A stretch of 64,000 nt of DNA from Rhodovulum marinum (GCF_004343075.1 NZ_SLXP01000004.1:98325-162324), one strand, 5' to 3'. Positions 51,826 to 60,863 are shown, numbered from the stretch's first letter. Numbers and translations: made by a program. The notes: generated by a model not told the origin, from the letters alone.

Positions 51826-53235
51826 ATGCGGAAGGCCCTGATCGGATCCCAGCTGCGGCAGTTGCGCCGCGACCACGGCCATACCCAGGCCGAAATGGCC
51901 CGCCGGCTGAAGATCAGCCCGGCCTATGTGAACCTGCTCGAAAACAACCAGCGCGCCCTGTCAGTGCCTGTTCTGATGGCCCTGACCGAGGCTTATGGCG
52001 TTGATATGCGGGAACTTCTCAGCGACCGCGACGCCGCGCGCCTGGCCGAGATACGGTCCGCCGTGGCCGATCCCGCCTTTGCCAAGGATCGCCCCGACCT
52101 GCCCGAGTTGCGCGGGGCGGTCGATCACGCGCCGCGGCTGGTCGACCTGTTCCTGCAACTGTACCGCAGCCATCGCGGCGCGGTCGAACGGCTGGCCCGG
52201 CTGGGTGATTCCGCTTCGGGCGACGATCTGTTGCGCACCTCGCCCGAGACCGCGATCCACGATTTCTTCCGCGACAACTCCAACTATTTCGACCCGCTCG
52301 AGGCCGCCGCCGACGAGATCCGGCGCCAGATCGTGGGCGCCCCCGACGACATGTACGCGCTGCTCAAGCGCTATCTGCGGATGAAGTTCCAGATCGACGT
52401 GCGCCAGGTCAGCATCGAGGAAATGCCCGACACGCTGCGCCTGTTCGATGCGCGCGGCGGGCGGGTGCTGTTGTCCGAGGCGCTGGACCATCCCAACCGG
52501 GTGTTTCAGGTGGCGCACATGCTGGCGCTGGTCGAACTGCCCGACCTGCTGGACGAACTGATCGCGGCCAGCGGGATCGGCCCCGAACAGGCCCGCGCCC
52601 GCTGCCGGGTGGAACTGGCGAACTATTTCGCCGCCGCGCTGTTGATGCCCTATGGCCCGTTCCTCGACCTCGCGGAAAAGACCGCCTACGACATCGACCG
52701 GATGGCGGCGGCCTTCGGGATGACCTTCGAACAGGTGGGCCACCGGCTGACCACGCTGCAACGCGACGGGGCGCGCGGGATCGGGTTCTTCCTGCTCAGG
52801 ATCGACCGGGCCGGCAACGTGACCAAGCGGGTGAACGCCACGCCCTTCGCCCTGGCCGAAAAGGGCGGGTCCTGCCCGGTGTGGAACATCCACAACGCCT
52901 TTACCACGCCCGACGTGATCCTGCCGCAACTGGTCGAGATGCCGGACGGCGCGCAGTTCTTCACCATCAGCCGCACCACCCGCCGCCCCGTGGTCAGCCG
53001 CGATCTGCAGGACAACCGCCTGGTCGTCGCGCTGGGCTGCGAACGCAGCGACGCGCACCGGATCGGCTATGCCCGCGCGGTCAACCTGGATCGCGACAGC
53101 GGCACCATCGCGCGGATCGGGATCGGCTGCCAGTTCTGCCCGCGCCAGGCCTGTTCCCAGCGCGCCCACCAGCCGATGCACATGGACCTGCCGATCGACA
53201 CCAACCGGCGCGGCACCACGCGCTACGAAAGCTGA
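51826..53235 (+). CDS. Short-chain fatty acyl transcriptional regulator family protein (ScfR type)
   Basis: The 469-residue regulator has an XRE helix-turn-helix at residues 3-60 (HTQAEMARRLKISPAYVNLL), a middle peptidase-like domain (CRVELANYFAAALLMPYGPF, as in IrrE/RamB proteins) and the DUF2083 C-terminal domain ending GIGCQFCPRQACSQRAHQPM with three spaced Cys. Members such as PccR sense short acyl-CoA levels and control propionate or acetate assimilation. It is divergent from a carboxylate transporter with a CoA-ligase gene, an arrangement that fits sensing of the acyl-CoA formed. No SD is evident before ATG 51826. Confidence 0.85.
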   Translation: MRKALIGSQLRQLRRDHGHTQAEMARRLKISPAYVNLLENNQRALSVPVLMALTEAYGVDMRELLSDRDAARLAEIRSAVADPAFAKDRPDLPELRGAVDHAPRLVDLFLQLYRSHRGAVERLARLGDSASGDDLLRTSPETAIHDFFRDNSNYFDPLEAAADEIRRQIVGAPDDMYALLKRYLRMKFQIDVRQVSIEEMPDTLRLFDARGGRVLLSEALDHPNRVFQVAHMLALVELPDLLDELIAASGIGPEQARARCRVELANYFAAALLMPYGPFLDLAEKTAYDIDRMAAAFGMTFEQVGHRLTTLQRDGARGIGFFLLRIDRAGNVTKRVNATPFALAEKGGSCPVWNIHNAFTTPDVILPQLVEMPDGAQFFTISRTTRRPVVSRDLQDNRLVVALGCERSDAHRIGYARAVNLDRDSGTIARIGIGCQFCPRQACSQRAHQPMHMDLPIDTNRRGTTRYES

Positions 53236-53256
53236 CCGGGGCAGGGGGGGGCGGGC

Positions 53257-53700
53257 TCAGGCGGCCTCTTGCCAGAAATCGCACAGGAAGCACAGCGCGC
53301 CCTGCATCCCCTCGGTGGCGCAGCGTTCCTGGAAATGCGCCTCGCCCAGTTCGGCAAAGGTCGGGTGGCCGCGCAGGTCGGATTTCGCCACCGTCTTGAA
53401 CGCCATCGACCAGTCGGGAAAGTCGCGCTTGTCCTTCTGGCCGCGCTCCAGCACCACCTTGGTGTGGTGCCGCCGGTCCGAGAAGATGCGCTTGCGCAGC
53501 TTTTCCAGTTCCGCCTCGTCGCCCTCGATCAGCTGCATGAAGCTGCCACGATAGCGCCCCTCGCCCTCGGCGAACAGCAAGATCCCGGTGATCCCGTGCC
53601 GCGGGTTGTAGCTGCGCGATTCCTCCAGGATGTCTTCCAGGTCCTTCGGCGTCAGGCCGGCATCCGCCTGGCTGACATAGACGATGTAATGCGTACTCAC
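53257..53700 (-). CDS. BLUF-domain blue-light sensor (stand-alone)
   Basis: This 147-residue flavin photoreceptor consists of one BLUF domain plus a C-terminal extension. Key residues are visible: Tyr8 (YIVYVSQA), Asn32 (SYNPRHGITG), Gln56 (SFMQLIEG), and Trp97/Met99 (FPDWSMAF). Compared with typical BLUF proteins the Gln, Trp and Met are shifted by six, because the loop GILLFAEGEGRYRGSF is longer. No output domain is fused, so it must signal through a partner. It is divergent from the IclR regulator. The Cys pair in the tail (LCFLCDFWQ) is unusual. Confidence 0.88.
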   Translation of the reverse strand: MSTHYIVYVSQADAGLTPKDLEDILEESRSYNPRHGITGILLFAEGEGRYRGSFMQLIEGDEAELEKLRKRIFSDRRHHTKVVLERGQKDKRDFPDWSMAFKTVAKSDLRGHPTFAELGEAHFQERCATEGMQGALCFLCDFWQEAA

Positions 53701-53788
53701 GTGCGGCGCTCCGGTTCGGGGTGACGTCGTCCTCCCTTGCGGGGCGGTATAGCCTTGTCAGGCGATGAGTCAAGCGCGGTATCCATCC

Positions 53789-53801
53789 ATTATTTCATAA
53801 T
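53789..53801. promoter_or_regulatory. AT-rich dyad upstream of the IclR gene
   Basis: ATTATTTCATAAT has 5-base arms around TTC and lies in a locally AT-rich stretch (about 53785-53845) between the divergent BLUF and IclR genes. It could be an operator for either; TTGACG at 53833-53838 might be a -35 for the IclR gene. Confidence 0.35.
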
Positions 53802-53883
53802 GTCAAAAACACTTCGATATTTGGAAAATGACTTGACGCGAATCCAGCCATGCGACAGCCTTACCCCGAGGGAGGAAAGATCG

Positions 53884-54720
53884 GTGAACAGGGCAAGCAC
53901 AGGTGCAGCCGTGCAGCACGGCACCGCGCAGACCGGCGCCCCGGCCGAAAAGCCCGTGCGCCGCATCCAGTCGGTCGAACGCGCGCTGACGATCCTGGAA
54001 ATCCTCGCCGCCGCGCCCGACGCGCTGGCGCTGGGCGAGATCGCGGATCGCGCCGCGCTGAACCTGTCGACCTGCCACCACCTGATCGCGACGCTGGTCG
54101 ACCGCGGCTATGTGCTGAACGCCGGGCGCAACCGGGGCTACCTTCTGTCCTCGCGGCTGCAGGAACTGACCGGGATGAGCGAACGCAAGGCCGACCTGTC
54201 GGATTTCGCGCGCACCGACCTGATCGACCTGTCGGGGCGGCTGGGCCTGTCCGTGCAGCTGGCCGAGATGGAGGGGACCGCGCTGGTCACGCGCTTCAAG
54301 GCCAATGTCGCCGAAACCCACGTGATCGAGGCCGACGAGGTGGTCAAGATGCGCGCCGCCCACGCCACCGCCACCGGCAAGGCGATCCTGGCCTGGCTGC
54401 CCGAACCCGAGACGCTCAAGATCATCTCGGAGCACGGGCTGACGCGGTTCACCGATCACACCATTACCAGCATCGCGGACCTGACCGAGGATCTGCGCTG
54501 GGTGCGCCGCAACGGCTTCGCCGTCGACAACGAGGAACTGAAACGCGGCGTGGTCTGTTACGGCGCGGCGCTCAGGGATGCCAAGGGCGCGGTGATCGCC
54601 TCGATCTCGGCCTCGATGCCGGTGGCGCTGGCCACCGAAAGCTGCCGCGACCACGTCATGCACGAGGTCGTCGCCTGCGCGCGCAAGCTGTCCGACCGGC
54701 TGCGCCTCAGCCGGGGGTAG
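53884..54720 (+). CDS. IclR family transcriptional regulator
   Basis: The 278-residue regulator has the winged helix-turn-helix RRIQSVERALTILEILAAAP through LATLVDRGYV-type recognition (residues about 22-85) and the IclR effector domain with AAHATATGKAILAWLPE and VDNEELKRGVVCYGAALRD. The effector domain usually binds the inducing organic acid. GTG 53884 follows GGGAGG; longer in-frame starts lack such a site. It heads the plus-strand catabolic series and probably controls it. Confidence 0.9.
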   Translation: MNRASTGAAVQHGTAQTGAPAEKPVRRIQSVERALTILEILAAAPDALALGEIADRAALNLSTCHHLIATLVDRGYVLNAGRNRGYLLSSRLQELTGMSERKADLSDFARTDLIDLSGRLGLSVQLAEMEGTALVTRFKANVAETHVIEADEVVKMRAAHATATGKAILAWLPEPETLKIISEHGLTRFTDHTITSIADLTEDLRWVRRNGFAVDNEELKRGVVCYGAALRDAKGAVIASISASMPVALATESCRDHVMHEVVACARKLSDRLRLSRG

Positions 54721-54774
54721 GGGCGGCCGGGGGAAACGGCACGCGAAAACGGGAACTTCAGGGAGGAAGTCGAG

Positions 54775-55938
54775 ATGGGAATGCCAGCGGGTGTAAAGAC
54801 GGATCGCAATTATCCGATCCCCGAAAAGATGAAGGCCTGGGTGCTGGGCGATCCGGGCGAATTGCGGCTCGCCGAAAAACCGGTGCCGGTGCCGAAAAGG
54901 GCCGAGGTGCTGGTCCGCATCGACGCCGTGGCGATCTGCGCCACCGACCTGGAAATCATCTATCACGGCCCGCCCGCCCAGATCGAGGGCGGCCAGCCGT
55001 TCAACAAGAACTTCACCCCGGGCCATGAATACATGGGCACCGTCGTGGCGCTGGGCCCGGGCGTCGACGAGTACAAGATCGGCGAGCGGGTGACGGTGGA
55101 AATCCACGCCGGCTGCGGCCAGTGCAAGCGCTGCCGGCAGGGCATGTACACCTCCTGCCACAATTACGGCAAGAACTACGGCGACGTGGACAAGGGCCAC
55201 CGCGCCAACGGCTTCACCACCGACGGGGGCTTCTGCGAATACCAGGTCAACAACATCAACACGCTGATCCACGTCGATGACACCATGTCCGACGAAGAGG
55301 CCACGCTGGTCGTCACCGCCGGCACCGCGATGTACGGCCTGACCGAACTGGGCGGGCTGGTCGCCGGCGAAAGCGTGGTCGTCACCGGCCCCGGTCCGAT
55401 CGGCCTTCTGGGTGTCGCGGTTGCCAAGGCGCTGGGCGCACAGCCCGTCATCCTGACCGGCACCCGCGACAACCGGCTGGAAATGGGCAAGAAGCTGGGC
55501 GCCGATCACGTGGTCAACGTCCGCAACGAGGACCCGGTCGAGGCGGTCAAGCGGCTGAACGGCGGGATCGGCGTCGATTACGTGCTGGAATGTTCCGCCG
55601 CCGCCAACGCGATCAACGAGGCCTGCCAGATGGTGAACCGGGGCGGCAAGGTCTGCCTCGCCGCCTTCCCGGGCGAGCCGCCGCAGGTCGACGTGGCGCA
55701 TCTGGTGCGCAACAACATCTACGTCTACGGCATTCGCGGCGAAGGGAAATCCGCGACCCACCGGGCCGAGGCCTTCATGCGGCAAAAGCGGTTCGACGCC
55801 ACGCTGATCCACACCCACACCTTCGAGATGGACGACCTGAAAGAGGCGATCCGCTACGCCAAGGACCGGGTCGAGGACGCGATCAAGGTGGTGGTCAAGA
55901 ACCCCCATTCCGAAGCCCGGAGGGTGGCCGCCGAGTAA
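54775..55938 (+). CDS. Zinc-dependent alcohol dehydrogenase (MDR family)
   Basis: This 387-residue medium-chain dehydrogenase has catalytic zinc ligands Cys55 (AICATDLE) and His84-Glu85 (TPGHEYMG), structural zinc Cys114, Cys117, Cys120 and Cys128, and the NAD loop VVVTGPGPIGLLGVAVAKAL. Its resemblance is to polyol/threonine dehydrogenases more than to ethanol enzymes. It lies between the IclR gene and the molybdenum hydroxylase genes, so it likely oxidises a hydroxyl intermediate of the same pathway. GGGAGG is upstream of the ATG. Confidence 0.88.
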   Translation: MGMPAGVKTDRNYPIPEKMKAWVLGDPGELRLAEKPVPVPKRAEVLVRIDAVAICATDLEIIYHGPPAQIEGGQPFNKNFTPGHEYMGTVVALGPGVDEYKIGERVTVEIHAGCGQCKRCRQGMYTSCHNYGKNYGDVDKGHRANGFTTDGGFCEYQVNNINTLIHVDDTMSDEEATLVVTAGTAMYGLTELGGLVAGESVVVTGPGPIGLLGVAVAKALGAQPVILTGTRDNRLEMGKKLGADHVVNVRNEDPVEAVKRLNGGIGVDYVLECSAAANAINEACQMVNRGGKVCLAAFPGEPPQVDVAHLVRNNIYVYGIRGEGKSATHRAEAFMRQKRFDATLIHTHTFEMDDLKEAIRYAKDRVEDAIKVVVKNPHSEARRVAAE

Positions 55939-55944
55939 CGAACC

Positions 55945-55970
55945 GGGGCCGCCCGGAAAGGGGCGGCCCC
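55945..55970 (+). other. Intercistronic hairpin after the dehydrogenase gene
   Basis: GGGGCCGCCC and GGGCGGCCCC form a perfect 10-bp stem with a 6-base loop 6 bases after the stop. There is no T-run, so it is more likely an mRNA-stabilising or attenuating hairpin than a full terminator. Related hairpins follow two other genes of the operon. Confidence 0.6.
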
Positions 55971-55998
55971 GTCCATGGCCAAGGGAGGGGCCAGGGAC

Positions 55999-56892
55999 AT
56001 GCTGACATTCGACCGATACGAAATGCCCGCGACACTGCCCGAGGCGCTGGCCCTTTGGGCGGACGCGCCCGCGGGCGCGCGGCTGGTGGCCGGGGCCACC
56101 GACATCCTGCCCTGGGCGCGCGAGGGGCGCGCGGGCGACGTGGACCTGCCGCTGGGCATCGACCTGTCCCGCGTCGCGGAATTGCAGGGCTATGAACGCC
56201 ACGGGGGCCGGGTGCGGCTGGGCGCGAACGTGGTCTGGCAGGATTTTCTCGATACCCCGGAACTCGCGCGCTGGCTGCCGGTGATGCCCTATTGCGCGGT
56301 CTGGTTCGCCGACGACCAGATCCGCCAGCAGGCCACGCTCGCGGGCAACCTGGTGAACGCCTCACCCGCCGCCGACGGCACGCCCCCCGTTCTGGCGCTG
56401 AACGGAGAACTCGAACTCTGCCGCTGGGCGGGCGACCACATCCTGTGCCGCACCATGCGGGTCGAGGATTTCGTGACCGGCCCCGGCGCCACGCGGCTTG
56501 CCCCCGGCGAACTGGTGAACTCCGTGACGCTCGACTGCGCCGACGGCTATGGCGCGTCGTTCCAGAAGGTCGGCCAGCGCCGTTCCCTGGTCATTTCCGT
56601 CGCCTGCGTCGCCGCGTTGGTCAAACTGGACGAGACCGGCACCCGCTTCGCCGATGTGCGCCTTGCCCTTGGCGGCGTCGGCCCCGTGCCCGAACGCCTG
56701 CGCGACATCGAGGACCGGCTGAAGGGCGAACCGGTCGACGCCCGCCTGATCGCGGACGCGGCCGCGGCCACGGCGGCCCGCGTCGCCTCGCGCAGCCGCA
56801 TCGAATACCGCCGCCGCGTGGTGCCGGGCTTTGTCCGCGCAGCCCTGGAAGAGGCCGCCGACCGCGCCCGGAAGGAGGCCGCCCATGCCTGA
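55999..56892 (+). CDS. Molybdenum hydroxylase FAD-binding subunit (XDH subunit M/CoxM family)
   Basis: This 297-residue subunit has the FAD-binding pattern ARLVAGATDILPWAREGRAG near residue 28, RQQATLAGNLVNASPAADGT near residue 108 and a C-terminal CO-dehydrogenase flavoprotein domain with LGGVGPVPERLRDIE. It passes electrons from the iron-sulfur centres to the acceptor. ATG 55999 is chosen for GGAGGGG 8-14 bases upstream. The stop lies inside the next gene's first codons (8-base overlap). Confidence 0.88.
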   Translation: MLTFDRYEMPATLPEALALWADAPAGARLVAGATDILPWAREGRAGDVDLPLGIDLSRVAELQGYERHGGRVRLGANVVWQDFLDTPELARWLPVMPYCAVWFADDQIRQQATLAGNLVNASPAADGTPPVLALNGELELCRWAGDHILCRTMRVEDFVTGPGATRLAPGELVNSVTLDCADGYGASFQKVGQRRSLVISVACVAALVKLDETGTRFADVRLALGGVGPVPERLRDIEDRLKGEPVDARLIADAAAATAARVASRSRIEYRRRVVPGFVRAALEEAADRARKEAAHA

Positions 56893-58762
56893 TATGAAAC
56901 TGGAACTGCAGGTCAACGGCCGCAAGGTGACGCGCCGCGCCGACCCCGGCCAGCGCCTCTTGGATTTCCTGCGCGACGAGTTGAACCTGACCGGCACCAA
57001 GGAAGGCTGCGGCGCTGGCGAATGCGGCACCTGTTCCGTGTTCGTCGACGGCAAGCTGGTGAAATCCTGCCTTATGCCCGCCGCCAAGGCGCAAGGCGCG
57101 GATATCCAGACCGTCGAGGGGTTGGCGCGGCCGGGCGATCTGGACGTGATCCAGAAGGCGTTCCACAAGACCGGGGCCAGCCAGTGCGGCTATTGCATCC
57201 CCGGCATGGTCATGGCCGCAACGTCCATCCTGCGCGAGGCGCCCGAGGCCAGCCTCGACGAGATCAAGGAACGCATGGGCGGCAATATCTGCCGCTGCAC
57301 CGGCTATTCCAAGATCATCGAGGCGGTGGCCCTGGCCCGCGACGTGGTGACGGGCCGCGCCAGCCCCGCCGCGCTGGACCCCGAAACGGTGGGCGACAGC
57401 TTCATCGGCCACAATGTCCGGCGGCTGGATGCGCCCTCCAAGGTGACGGGCCGGCTGAAATACGCGGGCGACATGGTGATGCCCGACATGCTGCACATGG
57501 CCGTCCTGCGCTCGCCCCATGCCCATGCCGAGATCCTGTCCATCGACACCTCCGAGGCGGAAGCCATGGACGGCGTGGCCTGCGTCATCACCGCCGATGA
57601 CGTGCCGGGCAAGGACGGCTTCGGCGTCTTCGTCCATGACCAGCCGATCATGGCGCGCGGCAAGGTCCGCCACGTTGGCGAGGCCGTGGCCGCGGTGGCG
57701 GCCGAGGACGTGGCGACCGCCCGTCGCGCGCTGAAGAAGATCAAGGTCGAGTACCGCGAACTGCCGGGCCTCTACGATCCCGAGGATGCGTTGCAGCCCG
57801 GCGCGCCGGTGATCCACGACTATGCCCCCGACAACGTGGTGAAACACATCCCGATCCGGAAGGGCGACATCGAGGCGGGCTTCGCCGCCGCCGACCTGAT
57901 CCTCGAGGACGAATTCACCACCCAGCAGGTCGAACATGCCTATCTCGAACCCGAGGCGGGGCTGGCCTATGTGGACGCCGATGACGTGGTGACGGTGATC
58001 TCGCCCAGCCAGAACATCACCCATCACCGCCACATGCTGTCGGAAATCATCGCCAGGCCCATCAACAAGGTGCGCTTCATCATGTCCCCCGTCGGCGGCG
58101 GCTTTGGCGGCAAGGAGGACATGATCTACCAGGGCATGCTGGCCCTTGCGGCGATGAAGACCTACCGCCCGGTGCGGCTGGTCTTTACCCGCGAGGAGTC
58201 GATCATCGCCTCGGCCAAGCGGCACCCCAGCCGGGTGAAATACCGCATGGGCCTGACGAAGGAGGGCCGCATCACCGCCATCAAGTTCGACATGCTGTCC
58301 GACGGCGGCGCCTATGGCATGTCGTCCGAGGGCGTGATGCGCAAGGCCGCGATCCTGTCCTGCGGGCCCTACGAGGTGGAAAACCTTCAGGTCGACACCA
58401 CCGCCGTCTACACCAACAACACGCCATCGGGCGCCTTCCGCACCTTCGGCGGCATGCAGGCGCAATTCGCCACCGAAAGCATGATCGACATCGCCGCCGA
58501 ACGGCTCGGCCTCGATCCGTTCGAGATCAGGCGGCGCAACATGATGCGGGCGGGTTCGCTGACCCATACCCAACAGAAACTCGACTCGGCCTCGATCGGC
58601 CGGGTGCTGGCGGCCGCCGAGGCGGCGTCGCGCTGGGAGCCCGGGGCGCCGCGGATGCGGGGTCCCGAGCGTGGCGACCTTGGCGGCCCCGGTACCCGCG
58701 CCCCTTGCACCCTGGGCGCCCGGTTCGAGGCATCGAAGGACGGCAAGGAAAGGGTCGCCTGA
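56885..58762 (+). CDS. Molybdenum hydroxylase: fused 2Fe-2S subunit and N-terminal Mo-binding half
   Basis: The 625-residue protein joins two usual subunits. Residues 1-155 are the iron-sulfur part with Cys42/47/50/62 (plant-type 2Fe-2S) and Cys101/104/136/138 (second cluster). From residue 175 it is the XDH large-subunit fold: LDAPSKVTGRLKYAGDMVMP, VGGGFGGKEDM and SGAFRTFGGMQAQFATESM. The large-subunit homology stops near residue 583, and a Gly/Pro/Arg-rich tail of about 40 residues with no family likeness follows. The C-terminal half, with the active-site Glu, is encoded by the next gene, overlapping by one base. Confidence 0.82.
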   Translation: MPDMKLELQVNGRKVTRRADPGQRLLDFLRDELNLTGTKEGCGAGECGTCSVFVDGKLVKSCLMPAAKAQGADIQTVEGLARPGDLDVIQKAFHKTGASQCGYCIPGMVMAATSILREAPEASLDEIKERMGGNICRCTGYSKIIEAVALARDVVTGRASPAALDPETVGDSFIGHNVRRLDAPSKVTGRLKYAGDMVMPDMLHMAVLRSPHAHAEILSIDTSEAEAMDGVACVITADDVPGKDGFGVFVHDQPIMARGKVRHVGEAVAAVAAEDVATARRALKKIKVEYRELPGLYDPEDALQPGAPVIHDYAPDNVVKHIPIRKGDIEAGFAAADLILEDEFTTQQVEHAYLEPEAGLAYVDADDVVTVISPSQNITHHRHMLSEIIARPINKVRFIMSPVGGGFGGKEDMIYQGMLALAAMKTYRPVRLVFTREESIIASAKRHPSRVKYRMGLTKEGRITAIKFDMLSDGGAYGMSSEGVMRKAAILSCGPYEVENLQVDTTAVYTNNTPSGAFRTFGGMQAQFATESMIDIAAERLGLDPFEIRRRNMMRAGSLTHTQQKLDSASIGRVLAAAEAASRWEPGAPRMRGPERGDLGGPGTRAPCTLGARFEASKDGKERVA

Positions 58763-59778
58763 TGCAACGGAAAATGCGCGGCCGCGGCGTCGCGGCAAGC
58801 TGGTACGGCATCGCGCGCACCGCCACGGTGGACCGCGCGGGCGCCTGGGCGGAACTGGATGACGGCGGCACCGCCAAGGTCGTGACCGGCGTGACCGAGA
58901 TCGGCGAGGGCATCCTGACCGTTCTGGCCCAGATCGCGGCCGAGGAACTGGGCATCCGCCCCGAGGACGTGACCATCGGCGACAACGACACCGCGCGCTC
59001 GCCCGAGGCGGCCCATGCGGGCGCCACGCGCCAGACCTACATGATCGGCAATTCGGTGGCGCTCGCGTGCCGCGAGGCGAAATCCCGGCTGTTCGCCGAA
59101 ATCGCCGCCCATTGGGAGGTGGACGCGGGCACGCTGGTCGCCTTCGACGGCGCGTTGAAGGCCCACGGCACCAACCTTGCCATGACCATGGCCGAGGCGG
59201 TGGACATCGCCAAGAAACGCGGCGTCGTGCCGGTGGGCGCGGGCCATTTCACCGCGCATGGCACGGGGCTGAACCCCGTCGACGGCTCGGGCGCGCCCTG
59301 GCAGGCCTATGTGTTCGGCACCCAGGTGGCCGAGGTCGAGGTCGACACCCTGACCGGAGAGGTGCAGGTACTGGGCCTCTGGGCCGCCCATGACGTGGGC
59401 CGCGTCATCAACCCCCGCGGCGTCGAAGGCCAGATCGAGGGCGGCGTGGTGCAGGGCCTCGGCCAGGCGCTGATGGAGGATTACCGGACCGAACAGGGTC
59501 ACACCACGACGCACGGCTTCGCGAAATACATCCTGCCGACCGCGCTGGACGTGCCGGAAATCACATCCGTGCTGGTGGAGGATCCCGATCCCCTCAGCCC
59601 GCTGGGCGCCAAGGGGATCGGCGAACCCGCGCTGGTGCCGACCGCGCCCGCGATCATGAACGCGATCCACGACGCGATCGGCGTGCGCATCAAGTCGCTG
59701 CCCGCGACACCGGAAAAGGTGCTGGCCGCGATAGCAGAGAAAGAGGCGCGCGACGCTGCGCGCGAGGCGGCCGAGTAA
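58762..59778 (+). CDS. Molybdenum hydroxylase C-terminal Mo-binding half (separate polypeptide)
   Basis: The 338-residue product begins MQRKMRGRGVAASWYGIART and continues the XDH large subunit exactly where the previous gene leaves off: TEIGEGILTVLAQIAAEELG, SPEAAHAGATRQTYMIGN for the cofactor and KGIGEPALVPTAPAIMNAI with the catalytic Glu. It starts in a TGATG overlap, so both halves can be made from one mRNA in equal amounts. A full-length fused protein would be about 950 residues. Either a true split enzyme or a disruption of the fused gene would explain this. Confidence 0.8.
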   Translation: MQRKMRGRGVAASWYGIARTATVDRAGAWAELDDGGTAKVVTGVTEIGEGILTVLAQIAAEELGIRPEDVTIGDNDTARSPEAAHAGATRQTYMIGNSVALACREAKSRLFAEIAAHWEVDAGTLVAFDGALKAHGTNLAMTMAEAVDIAKKRGVVPVGAGHFTAHGTGLNPVDGSGAPWQAYVFGTQVAEVEVDTLTGEVQVLGLWAAHDVGRVINPRGVEGQIEGGVVQGLGQALMEDYRTEQGHTTTHGFAKYILPTALDVPEITSVLVEDPDPLSPLGAKGIGEPALVPTAPAIMNAIHDAIGVRIKSLPATPEKVLAAIAEKEARDAAREAAE

Positions 59779-59784
59779 CGAGGG

Positions 59785-59803
59785 GCGCCCCGGAACCGGG
59801 CGC
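59785..59803 (+). other. Intercistronic hairpin after the Mo-hydroxylase genes
   Basis: GCGCCC and GGGCGC make a 6-bp stem with a 7-base loop shortly after the stop at 59778. It resembles, in position, the hairpins at 55945 and 62351, and has no T-run. Confidence 0.4.
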
Positions 59804-59815
59804 AGAGGGAGGAAC

Positions 59816-60751
59816 ATGATGGAAAGCTCGATCTACAGCGCGATGCGGGTGGGCATCGTTCATTTCAAGGCCTTCCCGGGCATCGAAACCGGGGCCGGGC
59901 CCATCGTCGAGACGCTGGAAAAGATCTGCGCCGACGAGTTCTGGACCGCCGTCGAGGTGGGCTGGATGAAGGATTACCGCGTGCGCAACACCGCGCGCCA
60001 CCTGCTGGACCAAAGCCACCTGTCGGTCGCCTATGCCACCCAGCCCAAGGTGCTGAGCAACAAGTTCAACCTGAACCATTTCGATCAGGCCGAACGGGCC
60101 AAGGCCGTCGAGGCGATAAAAAGCGCCGTGGACGAGGCCCGGCAACTGGGCGCCGAGGTGGTCCGCCTCATCGCGGGCAAGGATCCGGGTGACGAAAGGC
60201 GCGAAGAGGCCAAGAAGCTGCTGATCGACTCGCTGCACCAGATCCTCGACTACGCGGCCGAGGAAAAGGACGGGCTGGCCTTCACGCTGAAAATCTTCGA
60301 CCGCGGCATCGACAAGAAGAACCTGATCGGCCCGGTGGGCGACGCCGTCGACATCGCCCGCGCGATCCGCCCCGACTACCCGAATTTCGGCCTGCTGACC
60401 GACCTCAGCCATTTCCCGCTGCTGGACGAAACGCCCGAGGAAAGCATCCCGCAGATGGCCGAATGGCTGGACGCCGTCCACCTGGGCAACTGCGCCTTCC
60501 GCGACAAGTCGCACCCGGCCTATGGCGATATCCAGCCCCGCTTCGGCATCCCCGGCGGCGAGACGGATACGCCCGAGGTGGTGACGTTCTTCAGGGAACT
60601 GCGCAAGAACGGCTTCTTCGACAAGCCGGTGCGCCCGGTGGTCAGCGCCGAGGTGCGCCCGGTTCTGGCGGGCGAGGTTTCCGAGGTCATCATGGCCAAC
60701 GCCAAGCGGGTGATCCGCGACGCCTGGGCGCTGTCGCAGCGGCCCGACTGA
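59816..60751 (+). CDS. Sugar phosphate isomerase/epimerase-like TIM-barrel protein
   Basis: This 311-residue protein of the xylose-isomerase-like/AP-endonuclease-2 TIM-barrel superfamily has metal-site candidates in VEVGWMKDYRV, AFTLKIFDRGI, LTDLSHFPLLDE (Asp and His) and VHLGNCAFRDKSH, and a late VSAEVRPVL with Glu. Members isomerise or epimerise sugar acids, or cleave related compounds. It follows the hydroxylase within the same operon. GGGAGG lies upstream; an ATG one codon later is possible. The substrate is unknown. Confidence 0.78.
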   Translation: MMESSIYSAMRVGIVHFKAFPGIETGAGPIVETLEKICADEFWTAVEVGWMKDYRVRNTARHLLDQSHLSVAYATQPKVLSNKFNLNHFDQAERAKAVEAIKSAVDEARQLGAEVVRLIAGKDPGDERREEAKKLLIDSLHQILDYAAEEKDGLAFTLKIFDRGIDKKNLIGPVGDAVDIARAIRPDYPNFGLLTDLSHFPLLDETPEESIPQMAEWLDAVHLGNCAFRDKSHPAYGDIQPRFGIPGGETDTPEVVTFFRELRKNGFFDKPVRPVVSAEVRPVLAGEVSEVIMANAKRVIRDAWALSQRPD

Positions 60752-60863
60752 CGAAAAGGCAGGTCGCCCGGGGGAGGGGTGGCCGCGCAGACTGGACCGA
60801 CTGGCAGTGGAGGACTGCCGCGCGCCGCCCACCGGGTGGCATTCGAGAGGGAGGAAAACGACG

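Noticed and set aside
53803-56202. 799-codon minus-strand frame opposite the IclR and dehydrogenase genes
   Set aside because: It spans two clear genes and a regulatory gap, and its translation is an unstructured His/Arg/Gly-rich shadow.
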